Source: Verrucomicrobiia bacterium (GTDB lineage: Bacteria > Verrucomicrobiota > Verrucomicrobiia > Limisphaerales > JADLHS01). From it: a DNA stretch of 64,000 nt. The DNA is taken from contig JAMLJH010000002.1 in NCBI GenBank assembly GCA_023953615.1, positions 460,592 to 524,591 on the forward strand. The letters run 5' to 3'. The position numbers and the translations under genes are program-made. Below, piece by piece: positions 62,866 to 64,000 of the stretch. Position 1 is the stretch's first letter. Each line of letters begins with the position of its first letter. The notes beneath the pieces were generated by a model. The model saw nothing but the letters and a program-made list of their open reading frames with translations, had not been told where the DNA came from and did no database searches.

Positions 62866-64000
62866 CTATTGGCGTTCCGTCACGAGCATCCGGCCCAGTT
62901 GGTAGCGGCGTTGTCCGTCATCGCCCGCCAGCGGCAGTGCGATGGTGGGAGTGCCATCTCGTTGCCCTACCGAGATGAAGACTTCGTAAGGGCCGGATTT
63001 GGTCGCGGGCGCGAACCGGGCAAACGGGTCCACGTACGCGCGACTGATGGTGAACTCCGCAGTGTGATCGGTGGTGGAAATGTTGTCCGGTGGCCCGGGT
63101 TGAAGTTGCCGGAGATCGAAGTCTTCCGCCACGTTCACGGAAACGATGCCGCCTTTGGCGTCCTTCAAAGTCAGCGCCCAAAATCCGCCGCCGTAGCAGG
63201 GCGCAACGCCGGCGTTCGCCCATTTCGTGCTCACCGTGAAAGCGGCGCCCAAGGGCACTTCGGCGGGCCAGGCGATTTCGCGCAGTTGCAAACGATAGCC
63301 GAGCCGGCGGTTGATGCGCTGGATGAGTTCGCGGTTTTCGTTCAGTTCTTCGCGCGGCCACCAATGGATCGAGAGGTAGCTGGCGTGATAATCTTCCACC
63401 GCTTTCAACAACAGCGAACCATCGCCCCAGGCGTTGCGCAGTTTCGAGCTGCCATAATGTTCGTGCTCCAGAATGACCGGCAGCGTGGGCCAGAAGGCTT
63501 CCGCCATTTCGGCGTGATACCAGGAATGTGGCGGCGGTTGAACCATGATGCTGTCGTCGCGCAGGGTGACGCCGCGAGCGCGGGCGTAATCCATGATGGG
63601 GAAATCGCGTCCGGGCCGATCATGTCCGGCGGCATCATCGCTGAGGCAGAGCTGGGTGTGTCGAAAATGTTTCACGTGCAGATCAATGTGGCGCTGCGCC
63701 GCCGCCAGCGTTTGTGCCTCGGTCAACTGACTGCTCATCAGCGTGTGCGCTTCGCCCCAAAGCCCGAACGTGCCGATGTCAATGAACGCCACGTTGGGAT
63801 TGCCATCGTACCGCCGCGCCATCGCGCTCAGAAAGTTTTCCAGCTTTTGCAGATAAATCGGATCGAGGAAATCCGGGTCCCACTGCGGCCCGTCGGCTTT
63901 GGGTCCCTCTCCGAATTGGTAGGGAACGCCTTTGGCCCCGGCGGCTTTCACCCATTCGGGCGTGGCGTAACGCATCCAATTTTCAGAGGTCGTGATGCGG
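62866..64000 (-). CDS. DUF4832/glycosidase-like protein (5' end outside window)
   Basis: The minus strand is open from the right window edge to a stop at 62866; 378 codons are visible and the true start lies beyond 64000. FLSAMARRYDGNPNVAFIDIGTFGLWGEAHT is a TIM-barrel segment with a candidate catalytic Glu; VILEHEHYGSSK provides the second acid. A C-terminal beta domain (FTVSTKWANAGVAPCYGGGFWALTLKD) matches DUF4832. Likely exported polysaccharide-related protein. It converges on the HEAT/FG-GAP gene. Confidence 0.7.
   Translation of the reverse strand, partial: RITTSENWMRYATPEWVKAAGAKGVPYQFGEGPKADGPQWDPDFLDPIYLQKLENFLSAMARRYDGNPNVAFIDIGTFGLWGEAHTLMSSQLTEAQTLAAAQRHIDLHVKHFRHTQLCLSDDAAGHDRPGRDFPIMDYARARGVTLRDDSIMVQPPPHSWYHAEMAEAFWPTLPVILEHEHYGSSKLRNAWGDGSLLLKAVEDYHASYLSIHWWPREELNENRELIQRINRRLGYRLQLREIAWPAEVPLGAAFTVSTKWANAGVAPCYGGGFWALTLKDAKGGIVSVNVAEDFDLRQLQPGPPDNISTTDHTAEFTISRAYVDPFARFAPATKSGPYEVFISVGQRDGTPTIALPLAGDDGQRRYQLGRMLVTERQ

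Noticed and set aside
1..64000. Search by eye for tRNA and rRNA genes
   Set aside because: No cloverleaf-like segment with TTCGA-type T-loop and no rRNA-like stretch was noticed; a covariance search would be needed to exclude them.

Overview
This looks like a chromosomal window from a Verrucomicrobiota-type bacterium, most likely the Pedosphaera/Limisphaerales side. That is an inference from gene content: a prepilin-like protein of the H-x9-DG class, a full Alternative Complex III operon, a Tat-exported Gfo/Idh/MocA oxidoreductase, a giant HEAT-repeat/FG-GAP protein, and GxxExxY and four-helix-bundle cassettes. The sequence is moderately GC-rich, no rRNA, tRNA or CRISPR was seen, and both window edges cut a gene.

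Layout. 1-11.96 kb (minus strand): a YggT-like membrane protein, sucD and sucC separated by small accessory genes and two broken VOC/glyoxalase remnants, a prepilin-like protein, a NIL-domain protein and a MoaD/ThiS-type sulfur carrier. Six toxin-antitoxin or immunity modules then sit between moaD and thrC, and a SAM-I riboswitch with terminator lies upstream of thrC. The riboswitch suggests that the thrC-moaD-NIL genes serve methionine/homocysteine synthesis. The modules are separated by three extra copies of the first 93 bp of moaD and two extra copies of the last 75 bp of thrC. This repeat-punctuated accretion locus is the best candidate for an undescribed system in the window.

12.4-23.6 kb (plus strand): actABCDEF, a small membrane protein, a CcoN-like subunit that has lost every canonical heme/copper ligand, a CcoO-like cytochrome c with an inserted L7/L12-like segment, and a monoheme cytochrome c. 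23.6-26.0 kb (minus): queG, aroK and an Rrf2-family regulator. 26.1-32.4 kb (plus): a porin and a sulfate ABC importer (sbp-cysT-cysW-cysA), with a four-helix-bundle gene flanked by inverted repeats inserted between cysW and cysA. A guanidine-II riboswitch and a Gdx/SugE exporter follow, then an FHA protein.

33.9-40.0 kb is a graveyard of RHS cassettes. An N-terminally truncated RHS protein ends in a metallopeptidase-like tip and is followed by a lipoprotein (likely immunity). Several orphan small lipoprotein or membrane genes are each preceded by fragments of the same RHS core. The block is bracketed by inverted copies of a ~205-bp hairpin-rich repeat.

40.2-64 kb: a Tat-exported DMFase-like protein, citramalate synthase (cimA), a GxxExxY gene inside 20-bp inverted repeats, and a valS of 1214 codons carrying four in-frame insertions, one of them resembling a BECR-fold (phage/polymorphic-toxin type) domain. 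Then come a transglutaminase-like protein, comEC, rex, small membrane proteins and lipoproteins, an HNH protein, a glycosidase-like protein, a peroxiredoxin, a Gfo/Idh/MocA protein, the HEAT/FG-GAP protein and a truncated DUF4832-like gene.

Common theme: small accessory genes have repeatedly been inserted into or between housekeeping genes, usually with repeats at the junctions. All family assignments were made by eye from motifs; no database search was run.
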